From the NCBI RefSeq assembly GCF_016808095.1, contig NC_068971.1, positions 25,874,131 to 25,938,130 on the forward strand: DNA of 64,000 bases, written 5' to 3'. The position numbers were made by a program, and so were the translations under genes. Below the pieces are notes generated by a model that worked only from the letters and a program-made list of their open reading frames with translations, did not search any database and had not been told where the DNA came from. Shown one piece after another: positions 22,167-35,652 of this stretch. This stretch comes from Vigna angularis (taxonomy: Eukaryota > Streptophyta > Magnoliopsida > Fabales > Fabaceae). The stretch's first letter is position 1, and each line of letters begins with the position of its first letter.

Positions 22167-23203
22167 TAATAACCAATTAAATGATAACATGTCATCAACA
22201 AATTCATATCCATTTAATGTAAAGCAATCATTACTCAAAACCTCTCATTAATATAACACAGAAATCAATGGGTCAAGTGACCTTACAACATAGTAAGTTC
22301 ATAAGACAGAAACCCTAAAAAGGTAACACTAGGTATAGTCATGATCAAAGATGACCACTTAGATCCTGACCAAAAGGCCATTCATTTGAATATAAAAGTC
22401 AGCTTCAACTCAGCCAAATGGTTAGTTACTGTCGCACTAAGTTCATTCCATCTACATAAGTAAGTCGACCAAAAGGCTAGTTGTCATTCTAACGAGTTCA
22501 TTTATTATACATGTTAAACTTTTGAACTTGGGGTCGTGTATCATACCCAACCCAAGAAAAGACTTTAGTACATTGTTAAAGCTTGACAGATTTTACCCAC
22601 AATGGACATTCAAGCCATATAGTTGTTGTATCTCATCATTCATTAGATGATTATTTACCATTATTCCTCATATGCTTAGGCACAACGACCATATTTTCTC
22701 AGTCTTTAAAGTGCTCGACCAGAAAGTATAACACACTGAAAATTTTTTCATACTTTCACTTATACTTTAACAAATCTCTAAAATTCTTACTTACTAAAAC
22801 ATCAAAGAATCTTTTATGGATGGATTTTTCCTTGTTTTGACTTATCTGCCTTACAAAGATACTCTTAGGATCTTGCTACGTGTCTTGCATATATATAATC
22901 CAAGCCTTTAAGAACACTAACGAAAATTCTTTGTATTTTTGTTTTAGTTTGAATAATTTATATTAGATGAACTTAAATTTGATGAAAATTGGAAAAGTGA
23001 TTAATTTTGTTTTACTTCTATAAAAAAAAATCTATTATCTATATTATGTAACTCATCCATGATCATACTCATAATTCCAATTTTAATTATAATAAACATT
23101 AATTTGATCTATTTAGTCCTTCCATTAGGTAAATCCAAGAAAACAAAAACATTGAAATTGTGTTATAGAAAAATTTAAAAGAGATTTTCAAGAAAGAAAA
23201 GCA
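22167..23203. other. Non-genic spacer between the two LTR retrotransposons
   Basis: No ORF with recognisable similarity. Part of it (about 22380-22560) has the texture of an old LTR, with GACCAAAAGGC twice at about 22368 and 22468. Together with 1-112, it is the pre-insertion sequence into which the giant element jumped. Confidence 0.5.
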
Positions 23204-23642
23204 TGATAAAATAGCATAGTATAAAATTGACCTAAACATGTTATATTAATATCACGGTAACACATTCAGATCAAAAATAGCATAAGCAAAAAAAAATGAA
23301 AGAATAATGTGCGTACTTCCTATCATTGCAATTTTGTAATCTAAACACAGACAACTTTGTTTTTCTAGACCTTAACTCACTCAAACTCGATGGTGTGTTT
23401 TCTGAATAGAGGAGTAGGCTTAGTGATCAAAACTGAGACTAACCCATTTTCTCATATATAGTCTGGCCATCACAGGTTTCAAAATAAATGGGCTTTTCAT
23501 TTAAACAAAATTAATAACTGCTCCATAACCTCTATGCAGTTAAAAGGATAAAAATAATGGCTTAATGGACCACTTTATGTTCCTTAAAAATAGGAACTGA
23601 AAATTCTATAATATTTATTTTATATTTAAAATAATGCTAACA
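23204..23642 (-). repeat. 3' LTR of the copia element
   Basis: 439 bp, TGATAAAATAGC at the left end and AATGCTAACA at the right end. It aligns with 30020-30433 throughout, with substitutions and short indels, for example around 23536-23556, where the other copy lacks CTCTATGC. AAGCA (23199-23203) precedes it. Confidence 0.93.
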
Positions 23643-23653
23643 TTCTCCCACTT
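23643..23653 (-). promoter_or_regulatory. Polypurine tract of the copia element
   Basis: On the minus strand AAGTGGGAGAA lies directly against the 3' LTR start TGTTAGCATT. Confidence 0.85.
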
Positions 23654-24685
23654 GGTCCATTTATCCAATTATTAACCACAACAAGTTACAGAATATATAC
23701 GAGTCATGGCGATAGGTCCTCTGATAGTGAGTGTTATCTTCCATGTACCACAATATATATTTCTCTCAACACTAGCTCTCAACTTAATGCATAAACATAT
23801 GGTTTATGCTAGATCAAAAATAAATTATATCTTCTCAAAATAAATGTGCACAAAAACATATGAGAAAAACATCAAACTGAATAAGAGTTTCATTGAAAAT
23901 AATAAATGTACTGATAATGAAATTACATCATGGAACCAAGTTCCATTTGCACTACATGATCCTTAAAATTCTTTGGTGGCATGCCCTTAGTTAAAGGATC
24001 AACAATCATCAAATCAATGCTTATGTGTTCAATGACCACTTTCTTTTCCTTAACATGTTCTCTAATGGCTAAGTATTTGATGTCAATGTGCTTACTTCGA
24101 CATCCACTTTTATTGTTGTTAGCCATAAACACCGCAGCAGAGTTGTCACAATACAACTTTAATGGCCTAGAAATAGAGTCCACAACTCTAAGCCCAAAAA
24201 TGAAACTCTTTAACCATACACCATGCGAGGTAGCCTCAAAACAAGAAACGAACTCAACTTCCATAGTAGAAGTAGCAGATAATGTCTGCTTGGCACTTCT
24301 CCAAGATACAGCTCCACCAGCTAACATAAAAATATAACCAGATGTTGATTTTCGTGAATCAACGCAGCCATCATAGTCTGAATCAGAGTAGCCAATCACT
24401 TCCAAACATTAAGTTCGTCTATATATAAGCATGTAATCTTTTGTCCCTTGAAGATATCTCATTACCTTCTTTGCAGCTTTCTAGTGGTCAACACCTGGAT
24501 TACTCTGATATCTTCCCAAAACTCAAACAACATATGCAATGTCAGGTGTAGTGCAAACCTAAGCATACATAAGGCTTCGGATAGCTGAAGCATATGGAAT
24601 ATTCTTCATGTGTTCCCGCTCAAAATCATTTTTCGGACATTGATTCAAATTGAGTTTATCACCCTTCACGATGGGAGCTACACTT

Positions 24686-24693
24686 GTTGATAT
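24686..24693. repeat. 8-bp target duplication of the hAT-like element (left)
   Basis: GTTGATAT here and again at 25609-25616, directly outside both inverted ends. Removing one copy and the 915-bp insert restores a continuous copia sequence. Confidence 0.93.
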
Positions 24694-25608
24694 TAGAGTT
24701 GTCAAAAAGGGTAACCCGACTCGACCCAACCCACCACGGGTTGGCCACTTAGTGAGTCAACCCAACCCGGCTCATTTATTAGCGAGCCGAAAAAATTCGA
24801 ACCCGACCCGACCCACCACGGGTTGGTGGGTTAAACGGGTTGGCTCATTGGCTCACTTAATTAAATTTTTTTTCACTCTCTTCTTCTCAGATTCTTAACA
24901 TGTTACTTTGATCGATCAAATTGAAATAGTAATAATTGGACCAATTGATATAAAAGAAAATGAAACAAAAGAAATATATTGTTGTATATATTATAAGCTA
25001 TCAAGCATAAAATTTTGCCAATTTAGTTTAATGAGACCTACACAACCGTTTGACCAAGAAACTACATATAGGCGTTAACAAAAATATATAGCACAAGATA
25101 AAGCTGTCATGCTAGATAGGTCTAAAAACAAGATAAAACAAATGATATATTCCTGAATTATCCAATCTATAATATTATCCATCTATTAAATTGGAGTCCT
25201 GAATGGATAAATTCACAATATTATGCTCTCTTGAAGCATATTATTCTTTATCTCCATCTATAATCTTAGGGTTTTATTTGATAGGGGAACTTTTGGAAAG
25301 ATAGCAGCGCGAAAGGCTATATTGCTAAGTAAAAGTTGTGTATTTTGAATAATTAATTTAATTAATTTGATTTCAATAACAAAAATAGAATTTGAATAAT
25401 TAATTTAATTAAAAAAAATAAGTGGGTTGGTGAGCCAACCCAACCTACTACGGGTTGAACCCGTGTGAGCTGGGTTCTTAGTGAGCCAGTCAAAATTGGC
25501 TCGTATAAAAAATTTTGCATTTTTTTCCAACCTAACCCAGCTCAACCCGGCTCAAACCCGTGGTGAGCCGGGTTAGCTCACGGGTTTGAATCCATTTTGA
25601 CCGCACTA
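24694..25608. mobile_element. Non-autonomous hAT-like element nested in copia RT
   Basis: The 915-bp insert is flanked by a perfect 8-bp duplication, GTTGATAT (24686-24693 and 25609-25616), the hallmark length for hAT. The ends match as imperfect terminal inverted repeats: TAGAGTTGTCAAAA on the left and TAGTGCGGTCAAAA on the right, read inward. Both subterminal regions are rich in AACCCG/CGGGTTGG motifs facing each other, for example CCACGGGTTGG on the left and CAACCCGGCTC on the right, so the ends can fold back on each other. The middle is AT-rich with no transposase. The copia RT frame resumes on either side, so the insert postdates the copia element. Confidence 0.93.
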
Positions 25609-28600
25609 GTTGATATAGGTCTCTTGAGACAAACCCAAAATGCCTCGAGATCTATCCCTATGGATCTTAATGCCAATGACATAAGATGCCTCTTCCATAT
25701 TCGTCATGTCAAAGTTCTTTAAGAGAAATTGTTTTACTTCATATAGCAAACCCTTATCTTTGGTTGCAAGCAAAATATCATCCACGTATAATACAAGGAA
25801 ACAAATATTACTCCCACTAACCTTTTGGTATATACATTGATCCATGACGTTTTCTTCAAAACCAAATGAAGTGATAACATCATGAAATTTTAGATACCAT
25901 TAGCGGGAGGCTTTTTTTAATCCATAGATGGATTTATTAAACTTGCAAACTAAGTGCTCATTGCCTTTAGAAGAGAATCCTTCAGGTTGTTTCATGTAAA
26001 CCTCTTCTTCCAGATGACCATTAAGGAAGGTTGTTTTCACATACATTTGATGTAACTCAAAATCAAAATGAGCTACTAATGCCATAATGACTCGGAAACA
26101 ATCTTTCTTAGATACAGGAGAAAAGGTCTCTATGTAGTCAATTCCTTCTCTATGAGTGAACCCTTTGGCAACAAGTCTTGCCTTATGTCTCTCAATGTTT
26201 CCTTTTGAGTCTTTCTTGGTTTTAAAGACTCATCTACATCCAATGGATTTTACACCATTAGGCAACTGAACGAGAACCCAGACTTTGTTGTATGCCATAG
26301 AATCCATCTCATCTTTCATGGCGTCATACCATAGGTCTGATTCTTTAGAACTCATGGCTTGTGAAAATGTTTCAGGATCATTTGCAGCTCTCATATTGTA
26401 GTCAACTTCTTGCAAATACACTACGTAATCACTAGGAATTGTTGGCCTTTTAACTCTACTAGATCTTCTTAATGTTGCCTCATCATTTTCTTGAGGAAAT
26501 TGTTGCTCAAGCAATTGTTCAGTAGGTTGTTCAACATCATCTTGTTGTTCCTCATTAGCAACTTGATTTGTAAGGTCATTTTCAGCATGTTGTGAAGCTT
26601 CAATTATTTTTTGTCTAACACCCATTTGTGTTTGAGGGGTGTGAATGACAATCAATCTATCACTTGAGCTAGAGGGTTGAGCTTCATAGTGATCCCTTTC
26701 ATTCTCAATGTTTGGAAACCGATCACTCCCACTAACTAAGTCATTCTCAAGAAATTTTGCATTTCTTAACTCCACAATCCTAGTGTTATGCGATGGACAA
26801 TAGAATCTATATCCCTTAGAATTTTCATCATATCCAATGAAATACCCACTAATAGTCCTTGGGTCTAGTTTCTTCTCTTGTGGATTATAAATTCTCACTT
26901 CAGACGGACATCCTCAAACGCGTATATGTCGCAAACTTGGTTTCCAACCTTTGAATAACTCAAACGGTGTCTTTAAGACGGCCTTGGTTGGGACTCGGTT
27001 TAATATATACACAGCCGTCTTTAGTGCTTCAGTCCACAAGAATTGAGGAAGTTTTGAATTACTCCTCATACTTCTCACCATGTCCATTAAAGTTCAGTTC
27101 CTTCTCTCTGCCACACCATTCTGATCTGGAGAACCAGGCATAGTGTATTGGGCAACAGTTCCATGTTCTTGAAGAAACTTCGCAAACGGACCAGGTGCTT
27201 GTCCATTCTCCATGTATCTACCATAATACTCTCCACCTCTATCTGATCTCACAATCTTGATTTACTTTCCGCATTGTTGCTCAACATCAGCCTTAAAAAT
27301 TTTAAAGGCATCCAAAGCTTCATCCTTAGAACGAAGTAAGTATAAATACATATAATGTCAGTAGTCATCTATAAAGGTGATGAAGTATTTCGGACTACTT
27401 GCGTCCATATCCGAACAACAAATATTTGTATGAATAATTTCTAGTAAACTTGAACTCCTCTTAGCACCTCTTTTGGACTTGTTAGTTTGCTTACCCTTTA
27501 TGTAATTCACGCAAGTCTCAAAATCAGTAAAATCCAAAGTAAGTACTCCTTCATTTACTAATCGCTTAATTCTCTCAATGGAGATATGTCCCAATCTACG
27601 GTGCCATAAAATAGAAGAATCCCCATTCATAACACATCTTTTAAACCTGGCAGTAATGTGCATAGAATGCGATATTGTTTTGCAAAATAATGGAATAAAT
27701 ACCATCACACAATTCACCAAAACCAACAACTTTAGATTTATTCATTAAGGTAAAACCAGAATCTGAAAAATTAAAAGAAAAACCCAAAGGTATAAGTCTT
27801 GAAACAAAAATCAAATTCTTAGAAAAACAAGGAACATAAAATGTCTTTTCCAAATGCAAAACAAAACCACTACTTAAAACTAAGCTGCACGTTCCAATGA
27901 CCTCCACATGTGAGCTCATCTTACTCCCTAAGTAGATATATTACTCACTTCCCACTGGCCTCCTTAGGTTTTGCATACCCTGCAAGGTATTAGAAACATG
28001 GAATGTAGAACCAGAATCAATCCACCATGTGTTATGATTAAAACTAGTCAAATTAGATTCATAACAGGCAAAAGCAAATGGAGTACCTTTCTTATCAAGC
28101 CAATTCTTAAATTTTAAGCAGTCTTTCTTCATGTGTCCTTTCTTTTTACAAAAGAAACATCTGGACTCCTTCTTAATAACTAGCTTAGCAGGAATCTTTC
28201 CCTTCTTATTAACTTGGTTCTTCTTATTCTCAAAAGAAGTGGTCAAGTTCACCTTCTCCCCTTCTTCTATCAATAGCCTTTCTTCTTCTTAAACACACAT
28301 GGTCAATAATTCATTAATAGACCATTTATCCTTATGTGTGTTGTAAGAGGTTTTAAAGGGGGCATAATGGTGAGGCAAAGTGCACAAAATATAATGTACC
28401 AGGAAAGAGTCAGACATGGTAACTTCCAAAGCTTTTAGTTGAGCCATAATGTCCCTAATGCGCATGATATGATCACGTACTCCCTTAATTCCAATGAGCT
28501 TTAAGGATGAAAACTGCATTATAAGGGTGCTGGCAAGAGATTTATCAGATATCGTAAACTGTTCATCAATAGCCCTTAGTAAATATTTGCATTCTCATAC

Positions 28601-28857
28601 TGGTCAACTGAACCCCGGATCCCAGCGGAAATGTTGGTTTTTATGAACGTTACGGAGAGACGATTTGACCTCTCCCATTTTTCATAAAGATTAATGGCAT
28701 CTGAAGTGCTAGTCTCAGTAATACCCGGTGGTTCTGGTTTTCTAATAGCATAGTCAATGTCCATCCAGCCTAAATGAAGAAGAACTCTTTCCTTCCAAAC
28801 CTTATAATTATCTCCTTTCAACTCGGGAATACCACACTTGATATCAGAAAAATTCAC

Positions 28858-30006
28858 AGATTGAGAAACTGCAAATTCAAAATTACATGCTTATTATATA
28901 ATTTGAGACTAAAATAGATGTCATGTTTTACCCATGCAAACATGTTTTTATCAATGAGTTTATTAACATAAAACTTGCCTGTGGACTAAAGTCTTACTCA
29001 ATTAGACTCATTATCTTAATGATAAAACTATTAAATTATGTTCCTTTTTCTTAATTTTTGTGGGTAAATTAAGAAATATAATTTAATATTTTATCCTAAT
29101 TAATCATATAAATATGAAAAAATTTCTGAGTAGATTTTATCATATTAAATATAATTATTTACAACTAATGTTTCTCATGTAGCAATATTTTATATACAAT
29201 TTTAATTGATTAAAGATTATGTAGCTACTCTTTAATTTATTAAAACTATATTACTACTAAAACATTAATAATATATAAATATTTACACAAAATTCTTAAT
29301 ATGAAAATATAGTAATAATAATGCATATGTTATTTGCACGTATAATAATGCATATGTAATATATATATATATATATATAACATGATATGTTTGCGTATCA
29401 TAATAAAACGTATTTTATATTATATGTTAAATAAAAATAATAATAATAATAATACTATTATTATTTAAACATAAAAGCACCAGCAATTAATGTTTGCGTG
29501 CTTGGAAAAGCAACAGAAGCTGCAACGCGCACAAACCAAGAAAAAAGAATAGGGTTCAATGGCAGAAACCCTTTTTATATCTTTATTAATTTATTAAAGA
29601 TACAAGTTTAAAGAACCCAATTCTCTACCACGACAATTCCAGAAAAACTCCTTCTTTATTCCCTTCATCAAGCAACAGCACAGAGCAAAAAATGGTCGTA
29701 AACCGAAAGGATTTCGAACAGGACAAAACGCTGTAGAAATTGGTGAAGAAGCACAAGCAGAAAAAAGTCCCTCACCAACAGGTTAACGAAAAGGTTCATC
29801 GTCAATCCAAGAATCCTAACGATGATCTGGCTAATATTATTCGCTTTTAAAAGGTAAAAGCTCCGTTTAAGATTACAAGAAAATTGTAATCAGGTTTTTA
29901 CGTTAATTTGGTAATTTGTATTTGGATTAAATGAATCAAAATAATAAAACTCATAAATCTAAAAAACTAAACGAACGAAAATATGCAAGGAAGAAGAATA
30001 AACAAA
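28858..30006 (-). other. Leader of the copia element between PBS and gag
   Basis: AT-rich sequence with no ORF. It includes a short (TA)n run near 29357-29378 and (ATA)n/(AAT)n repeats near 29435-29460. Length and position fit an untranslated leader of the copia element, probably enlarged by small repeats. Confidence 0.55.
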
Positions 30007-30017
30007 CTCTGATACCA
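30007..30017 (-). promoter_or_regulatory. Primer-binding site of the copia element (tRNA-iMet)
   Basis: On the minus strand TGGTATCAGAG starts 2 nt inside the 5' LTR. It is the classic match to the 3' end of the initiator methionine tRNA used by most plant copia elements. Confidence 0.9.
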
Positions 30018-30019
30018 AA

Positions 30020-30433
30020 TGATAAAATAACATGTATAAAATTGACCTAAACATGTAATATTAATATCACACTAACACATTCAAATCAGAAAAAAAAAAT
30101 GAAAGAATAACGTGCGTACCTCCTGTCATTACAATTTTGTAATCCAAACACAGACAGATTTGTTTTTCTAGACCTTAACTCACTCAAACTCGATGATGTG
30201 TTTTCTGAAGAGATGAATAGGTTTAGTGATCAAAACTGAGAGTAACACATTTGCTCATATATAATCTGACCATCACAGGTTTCAAAATAAATGGATTTTT
30301 CATTTAAACAAAATTAATAACTGTTCCATAACAGTTAAAAAGATAAAAATAATGATTTAATGGACCACTTTATGTTCCTCAAAAAACTGAAAATACTATA
30401 ATATTTATTTTATATTTAAAATAAATGCTAACA
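30020..30433 (-). repeat. 5' LTR of the copia element
   Basis: 414 bp, TGATAAAATAACATG at the left end and AAATGCTAACA at the right end. It is followed by AAGCA (30434-30438), identical to the 5 bp before the other LTR, which proves a single insertion event. Confidence 0.93.
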
Positions 30434-30438
30434 AAGCA

Positions 30439-31570
30439 AGCATCTATTTGTAAGAAAAATACTTATTAAATTATCGTAAATTTTTAAAAATACTTATTAA
30501 ATTATCGTAAATTATTACAAGAAAAATGCAAATTATCTACTGATATTTATATACGGATTTTAATCCGTATATAATATATGTATTATATACAGATTTTATA
30601 TATGGATTTTGGAAAGTGAATTACATACAAATTTTATGTACGGATTTTTTCTATATATAAAATTCATATATAAAGTTTAACATGTTAGAATGAGAAAATT
30701 TGTGAAAACCAACATCCATATATAATGGTGTATAATCTGTATATAATTAAAAATAATAATTATTAAAGATAAAATCTAAAAATTTTTTTCCCTCTTTTAC
30801 GGTCACCCTTTTCCCACTACTTTCCAAAATCTAAAAATTTTACATTTTTTTCCTCTGTCACCCTTTTCCCTCAGTTTATAAAATCTAAAAATTTTACAAA
30901 TTCCATTCAAAATTAATCAATAATTTTAGTCACTACTCTAAGTTTTCTCAAAATACGAACCCTAGGTTTCTTCTCCTTTCTTGACACATCAGTGGTCCCC
31001 TAGACCAGTCATTGTCGCACCTTCTCTAGAGATATACGAAGCCTTCCGAGCTCACTCACTGGTATACAAAGCCCAAGTCTGACTCCCTCTTGCTCACTCT
31101 CAGTTCAGCCCCTTGCCTCCATTCTCGTTCACTCTCAGCTCAGTCTGTCATTCACTGCCGCTGGCTCGCGTTCACTCACAGTGTTCATCGCTTGGGCTCT
31201 CGCTGATGAAGATCGTTCTTCCTACTTCTTGACACGCAGAGTTCGTTCATTGTTTATTGATGTCATGTTCTTCGTTCATCATTAAATCCCTAAATTCATA
31301 AATCCCGAAAACCCTAATTCCTCTCTTCTTTTCTTTCTTTCGTTCACTCACGTGAAAGCATTTATGCGGGCTTGAGCTTTGTTGTCTAGATCGGAGGCCA
31401 ACACATGTAGTTGGCCTTTCGGGGTAGGGTTTATAATGACCCAATTTTAAAAACTTAAAAAAAAAGACCCTCTTTTTCTAGGGTTCTCCATCACAAATCA
31501 GAACCAAACAACATCCTACTCTGTTTGACTACTCTGCTTGACTGCTCTGCTTGATTATGTATGTATGCAG
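30439..31570. other. Left end of the gene-fragment element, UTR-like sequence
   Basis: After the copia TSD comes a 31-bp direct duplication (AAAAATACTTATTAAATTAT starting near 30458 and again near 30488). Next is TTACAAGAAAAATGCAAATTA at about 30516, which resembles plant CACTA termini (CACTACAAGAAAA). Then come subterminal repeats (about 30541-30740), AATCTAAAAATTTT repeats, and a C/T-rich stretch (about 30950-31360) with the look of a captured promoter or 5'UTR. No ORF there is convincing. Confidence 0.45.
30541..30740. repeat. Left subterminal repeats (tatacggat motif)
   Basis: TATACGGATTTTAATCCGTATA opens the cluster. Degenerate copies follow (TATACAGATTTTATATATGG, TGTACGGATTTT, TATAATCTGTATATAAT). 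Clustered short motifs in both orientations near an end are typical transposase-binding sites of CACTA elements. Confidence 0.6.
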
Positions 31571-32804
<1,234 letters not shown>

Positions 32805-34218
32805 GTCAGTTTTTATTAAATTTCAGCTTCGTACTTGCTATGTTTGTTACTGTGGAACATATTTTTTAATATATTAAATGCAAAATAGCATGAGAAACTT
32901 ATAATTCTAAGTGTTTGCTAGCATGTGGAATATCAGTTTATCCAGTATTTTTTGTATTGGAAGAATGTTTATATAGTGGAAAAGAGCATGAGAAACTGAT
33001 AATTCTAAGTGCAAAGCATTACAAGAATAAGAACCATTCACGTTAATAAATAAGATGGATTCAAAATAAAGATATAGATATCAACCTTTCTTTTAAATGT
33101 TGGTTTCTTAACTATTTTCCTTATTCTTAAGGCCATCAAGATTTCAATTGCTTTATTTCTTCTCCAGTACCACTTTTTCTTCTATGCCTTTAAGATATTA
33201 TAATTTATGAAAATACTTTCATAGAAGTAACTCACTGTACTGATTGCATGAAAAAAGATACCAGTGAGTTTGATACATGCTCTAATCGCCTTAGTTTTTG
33301 TAATTTGATCATCCTGTTGATTTTACACCTTAATTGTAAAGTTCATTTCAATCCAATCCAATGTATTATGAGTTAGAATGCATTGGTTTTTGGCATTTTG
33401 AAAGAGTTTAGAAATATTAAAATAACTGATGTAGTATTGAAATGCGCAAATTAATTCTACATCAAATAACACATCTCATGTAATTCACAACATAATTCAA
33501 ATTTTAAGTTAAACATAATCTCTTAATAAAATATAGCATAGGTGACAAAAGTCCTGGTTAATACATAAAAATAGATGTTAGTTCATAATAATCGCATGAA
33601 AAAAGACTTTTTTTATTCCTTTTGCTTTTTAATTTCAATCTAATTACCACAATGTTGTATTGGATTGGTTGATGAACACTCTTAGTATAGATGATCTATA
33701 TCAGTATTGTAGAACTTTGAGTTTTTTAAGTACTTTGTGATCTCAATTAACTCTCAAAAGCCTTTCTCCATTTTAGCTTTTCAACTTGTATCCTTTGAAT
33801 GACATTATCAACTTACCCATCTTTCTTGGATTATTATTTTTTATTTGAATGTCTTAACGAATTCTACTTATAATATTTTCATTTTAAAGCTTTGTTGGAC
33901 TTTTATTATATAAGGAGTAACAAAGGATACAGGATTACAACTTTGACCACCCTGGTAGTTCACTTCTTGGTCATTTCTAACATTCTGTTCATATTAAAGT
34001 ATAATGGAATGTTCTATGGCCTTGTCTCTTTTATTAACTTGCATTTTTTTAAATTTTGAGAATGAGGCAAAACATTTGTTCATTTTCATGTTTTTGTTAT
34101 TCTAGTAAATTAATTATGAACTCGTTAACTAAAGCTACATGTTAGTGAATTAAAACATTAGTTAATGATAATGCACTGATAGTGTAAAATAGTTTTCTAG
34201 TCTTTTCATTCATTGCAG
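32805..34218. other. AT-rich spacer between captured fragments
   Basis: No recognisable exon. It contains a direct repeat of GCATGAGAAACT.ATAATTCT (near 32888 and 32986). It may include diverged intron sequence of the GH1 donor or filler between separate captures. Confidence 0.45.
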
Positions 34219-34550
34219 AGTGAAGGAGAAAACATGAAGGCCGTGTGGAGCCCTGATGCCAAATTAGTTGTTATTCTTGTAAGTTTGCTAGTCTTTTGAT
34301 ACATGATAAGATATATTCTATGAATGACCAACTTTACATTCTAAGTAGAAATCTTCAAGTCATATTCATCTTCCTTATACATCTATATTTTCCGTTTGCA
34401 GACATCTACCTTCTTTCTTCATAGTTTCAAAGTCCAGTTCTCAGATAAAAGAATACACACTGGTGGTAGACAACCCTCTGCTTTCTACCTAGCTATAATT
34501 TCTCTTCTGCTTACAGAGGAAGTTCCTTTTGCAGTAAAGGATTTGTATGT
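34219..34550 (+). pseudogene. RIC1 (Rab GEF subunit) gene fragment, two exons
   Basis: 34219-34278 encodes SEGENMKAVWSPDAKLVVIL and ends at a GT donor. 34402-34550 encodes TSTFFLHSFKVQFSDKRIH, then TGGRQPSAFYLAIISLLLTE and EEVPFAVKDLYV, ending at GTGAGT. This corresponds to the N-terminal beta-propeller part of RIC1, a subunit of the guanine-nucleotide exchange factor that acts on Ypt6/RAB6 at the Golgi. In the family LTEQVPFA.KDLSVSN follows at this spot. The frame is open in both exons and the splice signals look sound, but neither the beginning nor the large remainder of this >1000-aa protein is present. It is a captured fragment. Confidence 0.8.
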
Positions 34551-35652
34551 GTGAGTTTCCTTCTCGTTTTAATTTTATAATTTTCTTCATCTATATGAGA
34601 TGAATCAAATTGATTGAATAAAACTATTAAACTACTACTGGTATGGATTGTGGAATGTGAATTGAATAGGATTTTTTCTTAGTAATTAAAATTATATATC
34701 GTCCATTTTATGAAATTATGTTTCAAGAACTAAATTAGTTTAAAGAACTAAATTATGTTTCAAGAACTAAATTAGTTTAAAGTAAAAATATAAAGCAGCA
34801 CCTAAAACTTAGAAGTTTCTCTCATCTGATACAACTTTTTCTTTTAATATATTTCATTAAAAACTGATAGATTTTTGACATGTGATTGATAGAGTTTATA
34901 AATAAAACCTGATCACAAAACTCTGTGAGTGAACAAATATTACTCATAGATATAGTTTGACATGTTAGTGATGCTTCTTACTCCTTGAAATCCTTCATTC
35001 TTAATCACGAAATACATATATGTTAGCTACTCTTCTGTTTGACCCTTACACTATCATAATGTCAGGTTCCATAGTCTAACCACATTCTTTGATAGAATTG
35101 AATTCTATCTTATCTATAATAATTGACTTGGATATTTGAGGTAATCCTTGCTAATAATTAAATGCAACATTGATGGCCACGACAGCGTAATGGAAGATTG
35201 ACTTCACACTGTAAAGTCCTCTTCTTCTTTCCTTTTTCAAATGTTTTAGGAAATATTTTTACTTTTAGGTGTAAATTACAGTTTAGTTAATATTCAACTC
35301 TATATTGTATATATTGTACAAGGGCCGGTTTGTTTTGAACTCTATTTATAGTCTTTTAATAAAAGTTTTATGTTTTAATTATTTGTTTTAAGCATAATTA
35401 TATATTATAAATTCTTTACATTTGTTGAAAGTTGAAACTAATAGCAATAACTTTATATAATATTGTATTTGTCTTTAGTCTATAACATGCATTTCCTTCT
35501 TAGTCTATAACATTATGCATTTTCCCTTTAAAATCTTGCAACTTTTAAGGAGCACATTTCATAGTCTTTAGTTACATTTGTGAATACTGTCTTTGTATTA
35601 TACGTCATGTCTCAAGAGTGTTCAAGTAATGTGGTCTATTTTATATTTGCAG
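34551..35652. other. AT-rich spacer or intron between RIC1 and the unrecognised fragment
   Basis: No coding similarity. A 35-bp tandem duplication (CAAGAACTAAATTAGTTTAAAG motif cluster) lies near 34720-34785. If RIC1 exon 2 splices to the exon at 35653, this whole stretch would be an intron, but nothing in the sequence requires that. Confidence 0.4.

Larger units (their letters stand above)
23923..28857 (-). pseudogene. Copia gag-pol polyprotein, broken
   Basis: Element order on the minus strand is as follows. Gag runs 28857-28289 (KCGIPELKGDNYKVWKERV, then DIMAQLKALEV). A CCHC zinc knuckle, CFFCKKKGHMKKDC, is near 28130-28170. The protease site WWIDSGST is near 28000-28020. The GAG-pre-integrase motif LWHRRLGHISIERI is near 27560-27610. 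Integrase core pieces, including FIDDY at 27358, and a C-terminal part (SGYFIGYDENSKGYRFY) follow to 26230. RT spans 26085-25606, with FLNGHLEEEVYMKQPEGF and the catalytic LYVDDILLA at about 25775-25800. RNase H is at 24405-23923, with the copia YSDSDYDGC and SRKSTSGYIF motifs. The frame is cut by stops and shifts, for example between 26230 and 26085 and at 24300-24650, and by the hAT-like insertion. It cannot make a functional product. Confidence 0.92.
23204..30433 (-). mobile_element. Decayed Ty1/copia LTR retrotransposon with nested hAT-like insertion
   Basis: LTRs at 23204-23642 and 30020-30433 both begin TGATAAAATA and end GCTAACA. The element is flanked by the 5-bp duplication AAGCA. 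PBS (initiator Met tRNA type) and PPT read on the minus strand. Gag, protease, integrase, RT and RNase H follow in copia order from right to left. Stops and frameshifts break the polyprotein. The LTRs have diverged with several indels (439 versus 414 bp), so this insertion is clearly older than the giant element next to it. A 915-bp DNA transposon sits inside the RT region. Confidence 0.95.

Noticed and set aside
24650..24898. 82-codon + frame at the left end of the hAT-like element
   Set aside because: Crosses the target duplication from copia into the inserted element and translates AACCCG repeats (Pro/Asn/Thr-rich); not a gene.
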